Below are positions 62,078 to 64,000 of a stretch of DNA of 64,000 nt, piece by piece. A program made the translations under genes and the position numbers. Positions within the stretch are counted from its first letter, which is position 1, and every line of letters starts with the position of its first letter. Origin of the DNA: Thalassolituus sp006212115 (GTDB lineage: Bacteria; Pseudomonadota; Gammaproteobacteria; Pseudomonadales; Oceanobacteraceae). Below the pieces are notes generated by a model. That model did not search any database and was not told the origin of the DNA. It worked only from the letters and a program-made list of their open reading frames with translations. Location of the stretch: the NCBI RefSeq assembly GCF_040372045.1, contig NZ_BAABWH010000002.1, one strand, 5' to 3'.

Positions 62078-62261
62078 GTGATAGATTTTCCATTTCAGTC
62101 AGGTCATATTTCATTCCAAACATAGCTACGTCTTGCTTAGCATCTTCACAATCAAATCTTTCTATCCAATCGAGCTTCTCATAGCCGGTATCTTCGAGAG
62201 TTATGTGAAAGCGGGAGAGTAGTTCTCTCTCTACTTCAGCAAAATATTTCTCATTATTCAT
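62022..62261 (-). CDS. Small hypothetical island protein reading across the junction
   Basis: A 79-aa acidic protein starting at ATG 62261 with AGGGG and a 7-base gap upstream. It begins MNNEKYFAEVERELLSRFHI and has no recognised domain. Residues 1 to ~61 are coded by island DNA; the last ~18 (from LTSQYRSFQ) are coded antisense to the mnmE 3' end, so the tail depends on where the island is inserted. It is divergent from the controller gene and its start lies 17 bases from the C-box repeats, so it is probably under the same control. It could be an accessory or immunity protein; this is speculation. Confidence 0.6.
   Translation of the reverse strand: MNNEKYFAEVERELLSRFHITLEDTGYEKLDWIERFDCEDAKQDVAMFGMKYDLTEMENLSLTSQYRSFQISHPTNHRR
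62060..62077 (+). mobile_element. Probable attL of a genomic island at the mnmE 3' end
   Basis: TTCTGTATTGGGAAGTGA, the last 18 bases of mnmE, differs at one base (TGA for TAA stop) from the SGI1 core site in the 3' end of trmE/mnmE as I remember it. Part of the match is forced by the conserved FCIGK end. DNA to its right is AT-rich and carries genes unrelated to the origin cluster. No integrase is visible, and the right-hand repeat would lie outside the window. Confidence 0.6.
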
Positions 62262-62273
62262 TTTAGCACCCCT

Positions 62274-62307
62274 ATGTGACTTATAGTCCGTAGACTTATA
62301 GTCAACT
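62274..62307. promoter_or_regulatory. Tandem C-box operator (two GACTTATAGTC copies)
   Basis: GACTTATAGTC occurs at 62278-62288 and 62293-62303, separated by CGTA. Each copy is itself an inverted repeat (GACT-TAT-AGTC). The whole block, with ATGT before and AACT after, closely resembles from memory the OL-OR operator of the controller protein C.Esp1396I. It lies 44 bases before the XRE gene and 13 bases before the divergent small gene, as expected for an autoregulated controller. Confidence 0.75.
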
Positions 62308-62350
62308 AAACGATGAAGTTCCAGTCAAGAAATCTTAGCTGGATCTAATC

Positions 62351-62578
62351 ATGGAAAATCGACTCCTTAGCTTATTCGGGGAAAGAGTGCGTACGGAACG
62401 CTTGGCTAGGAACCTTAGCCAAGAGCAGCTGGCAAGCCTTGCCGATCTTGATCGAACTTATGTCAGTGGAGTTGAACGGGGAAAACGCAACGTTTCTTTA
62501 GTTAACATCTCAAGGCTCTCAAAAGCTCTAAATATTTCTATGTCGTCATTAATTGATTTCGAGGTTGACGATGAATAG
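62351..62578 (+). CDS. C-protein-like XRE-family controller
   Basis: A 75-aa helix-turn-helix protein. The HTH core RTERLARNLSQEQLASLADL then DRTYVSGVERGKRNVSL matches the controller (C) proteins of restriction-modification systems, including the DRTY-SG-ER recognition helix seen in C.Esp1396I-type proteins. Upstream C-boxes support autoregulation: activation at low dose, repression at high dose, is the known behaviour of the family. The stop codon overlaps the next gene's start by 8 bases (ATGAATAG), so the pair forms an operon. Only a weak ribosome binding site (GGATC) precedes the ATG. Confidence 0.88.
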   Translation: MENRLLSLFGERVRTERLARNLSQEQLASLADLDRTYVSGVERGKRNVSLVNISRLSKALNISMSSLIDFEVDDE

Positions 62579-64000
62579 AGCATATTACTCAGCTACTGTT
62601 GAAGGTTTCTTAAATGATACTGATGAAAAAATCATTGGATCTATAGTTCCCTCACACTCGCAAGAAATTGTTCATCAGCAGACAAGGGCTTGGGAAGAGC
62701 AAATACGAATTCTAAGGGAACAGTTAGCTGGTTTCGCTGATGGTCACATTGCTTTCGAAGCGCTTATTCCTAGGATGGGTAAGAGAGCCGATGTAGTTTT
62801 CTTATATAAAGGAATAGTGTTTGTTTTAGAGTTTAAAGTTGGCGAAACCACTTATAAGTCTAGCGATATCAGCCAAGTAGAAAGCTATTCACTCGACTTT
62901 CAGTATTTTCATGCAGGAAGTCAGGACAGACTCATAGTCCCAGTTTTAGTCGCTACAGAAGCTAAAAGCTCCTTCGAACCGATCAATACGATTGATCGGA
63001 ATATAGCAGTAGTACAAAAAACAAATGGTAAATCGATAGAAGAGATCGTTAGTCTTTTCTCTGATATTCAAAGTGACCTACCACTTATGGATATGAAGAC
63101 GTGGCTAGGATCTCAATATAAGCCTACGCCAACGATTATTGAAGCAGCAAGAGCACTTTATGCAGATAACGCTGTAGAAGATATTGCGCAATGCGATGCT
63201 ACAGTAAAAAATCTTTCTACGACAACTCGAGAGATCAAGAAAGTGATCCATGAGTGTCATTTAAATAGGAATAAAGCTATTTGTTTCGTTACAGGTGTTC
63301 CTGGAGCCGGAAAGACACTTGTTGGGTTAAACATAGCTACTCGTCCGACAAAAGATGATAAAGAAACAGCTGTATATTTATCTGGAAATGGCCCGTTAGT
63401 TAATGTTCTTAGGCAAGCATTAATACAAGACAGTATGTCTCGTGGAGAAACAAAGAGCGAAGCAGAGCCTCGAGTAAAAGCTAGTATTCAAAATGTCCAT
63501 CACTTCAGGCAACACTATGGATTAAGTGAAGAAGTTCCAGCAGAGCACGTTGTAATTTTCGATGAGGCTCAAAGGGCATGGGATGAGAAACATCTCGTCA
63601 AGAGTAAACCCGAATATAAAGGCTTAGGATCAGAGCCTGATGTACTTTTGAGTAGTATGAACAGGCGTACCGACTGGTGTGTCGTTATTGCTCTGGTTGG
63701 GACAGGCCAAGAAATCAATAGTGGAGAAGCTGGAGTTTCTTCTTGGTTATCTTCTGTTCGTGAAAAATTTCCAGATTGGAAAGTCTACTATTCGTCGAAG
63801 TTGAAGGATCAAATCTGTGAAACTCGATTGATGGAATATAACGAGCGACCTGAATTTCATTTATCAGCTTCTCAGCGTTCTTTCAGAGCTTCAAATTTAG
63901 CTTCATTGATTGATGCAGTCCTGGACTCGGATTTTGAATCAGCGAAGCTTCAGTATAAGAAATTAAATAACAAATACCCTATTGTATTAACGCGGAAATT
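62571..64000 (+). CDS. PD-(D/E)XK-like nuclease plus DUF2075 helicase, 5' part
   Basis: At least 476 residues, open to the window end. Residues ~70-110 show a PD-(D/E)XK nuclease pattern: Asp74 (RADVVFLY), Glu87-Phe-Lys89 (LEFKVGE) and a later QVESYS. From ~230 it is a DUF2075 (Schlafen-3-like, SF1-type) helicase with Walker A GVPGAGKT (Lys248) and Walker B VVIFDEAQ (Asp331-Glu332); the SQRSFRAS stretch may be a later helicase motif. It starts within the controller gene. In C-protein operons this position is held by the restriction endonuclease. The AT-rich composition indicates transfer. Single-chain nuclease-helicase immunity proteins such as Nhi are a possible analogy; no function is proven. 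Confidence 0.85.
   Translation, partial: MNRAYYSATVEGFLNDTDEKIIGSIVPSHSQEIVHQQTRAWEEQIRILREQLAGFADGHIAFEALIPRMGKRADVVFLYKGIVFVLEFKVGETTYKSSDISQVESYSLDFQYFHAGSQDRLIVPVLVATEAKSSFEPINTIDRNIAVVQKTNGKSIEEIVSLFSDIQSDLPLMDMKTWLGSQYKPTPTIIEAARALYADNAVEDIAQCDATVKNLSTTTREIKKVIHECHLNRNKAICFVTGVPGAGKTLVGLNIATRPTKDDKETAVYLSGNGPLVNVLRQALIQDSMSRGETKSEAEPRVKASIQNVHHFRQHYGLSEEVPAEHVVIFDEAQRAWDEKHLVKSKPEYKGLGSEPDVLLSSMNRRTDWCVVIALVGTGQEINSGEAGVSSWLSSVREKFPDWKVYYSSKLKDQICETRLMEYNERPEFHLSASQRSFRASNLASLIDAVLDSDFESAKLQYKKLNNKYPIVLTRK

Noticed and set aside
62060..64000. A complete SGI1-type element
   Set aside because: No integrase gene follows the attachment-like site as in SGI1, and the right end is not visible; only an island using the same site is proposed.
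62351..64000. An ordinary restriction-modification system
   Set aside because: The gene after the controller has helicase motifs and no methyltransferase is visible, though one could lie beyond the window.

Overview
The window is a chromosomal segment of a gammaproteobacterium. It spans the replication origin: dnaA-dnaN-recF-gyrB lies to one side and rpmH-rnpA-yidD-yidC-mnmE to the other. The tolC/nudF-yqiB-cpdA-yqiA-parE-parC order, the LPS core genes (hldE, hldD, waaA, gmhB, an LpxL-type acyltransferase), betT and many secreted lipoproteins suggest a marine, Oceanospirillales- or Pseudomonas-like bacterium. No rRNA, tRNA, CRISPR array or insertion sequence was recognised. The genus cannot be fixed by reading alone.

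Layout. 1-5.7 kb: the 3' end of an EEP-family hydrolase gene, a diguanylate cyclase, glmS, a periplasmic protein and a decayed coniferyl-aldehyde-dehydrogenase-like pseudogene. 5.7-20 kb: fumC behind a probable Fur box, a large lipoprotein, rep, an EAL protein, an unlisted 48-aa membrane protein, a DUF4397 lipoprotein, comM and an S8 protease. 20-30.7 kb: an SDR enzyme, the LPS genes, a membrane protein, speE, and two related small lipoproteins flanking a membrane-anchored hydrolase. 30.7-41.2 kb: the parC/parE/cpdA/nudF gene string on the minus strand with a GGDEF-EAL gene inserted between parE and parC, then divergent tolC. 41.3-51 kb: glyQS, gmhB, betT, a small PLDc_N-type protein, an MscS channel, a diiron-like hydrolase and an endolysin-like GH19 protein. 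51-62.1 kb: the origin region.

The most interesting part is the right edge. The last 18 bases of mnmE (62060-62077) match, from memory, the core attachment sequence used by SGI1-type genomic islands. Visibly AT-rich DNA begins directly after it. This DNA carries a small minus-strand gene that reads across the junction. Next come two copies of GACTTATAGTC, spaced like the C-boxes of restriction-modification controller proteins. Then comes a C-protein-like XRE regulator. Last is an overlapping gene, cut by the window end, that encodes a PD-(D/E)XK-like nuclease domain plus a DUF2075 (Schlafen-3-like) helicase domain. I read this as the left end of an integrated island. Its nuclease-helicase sits where a C-R operon would carry the restriction enzyme, so it is a candidate defence system under an R-M-style timing switch.

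Themes elsewhere: three c-di-GMP proteins (a cyclase, an EAL protein, and a hybrid with an SGDEF motif), a full set of type II topoisomerase genes (gyrB, parC, parE; gyrA not here), and convergent genes often sharing bidirectional terminators.
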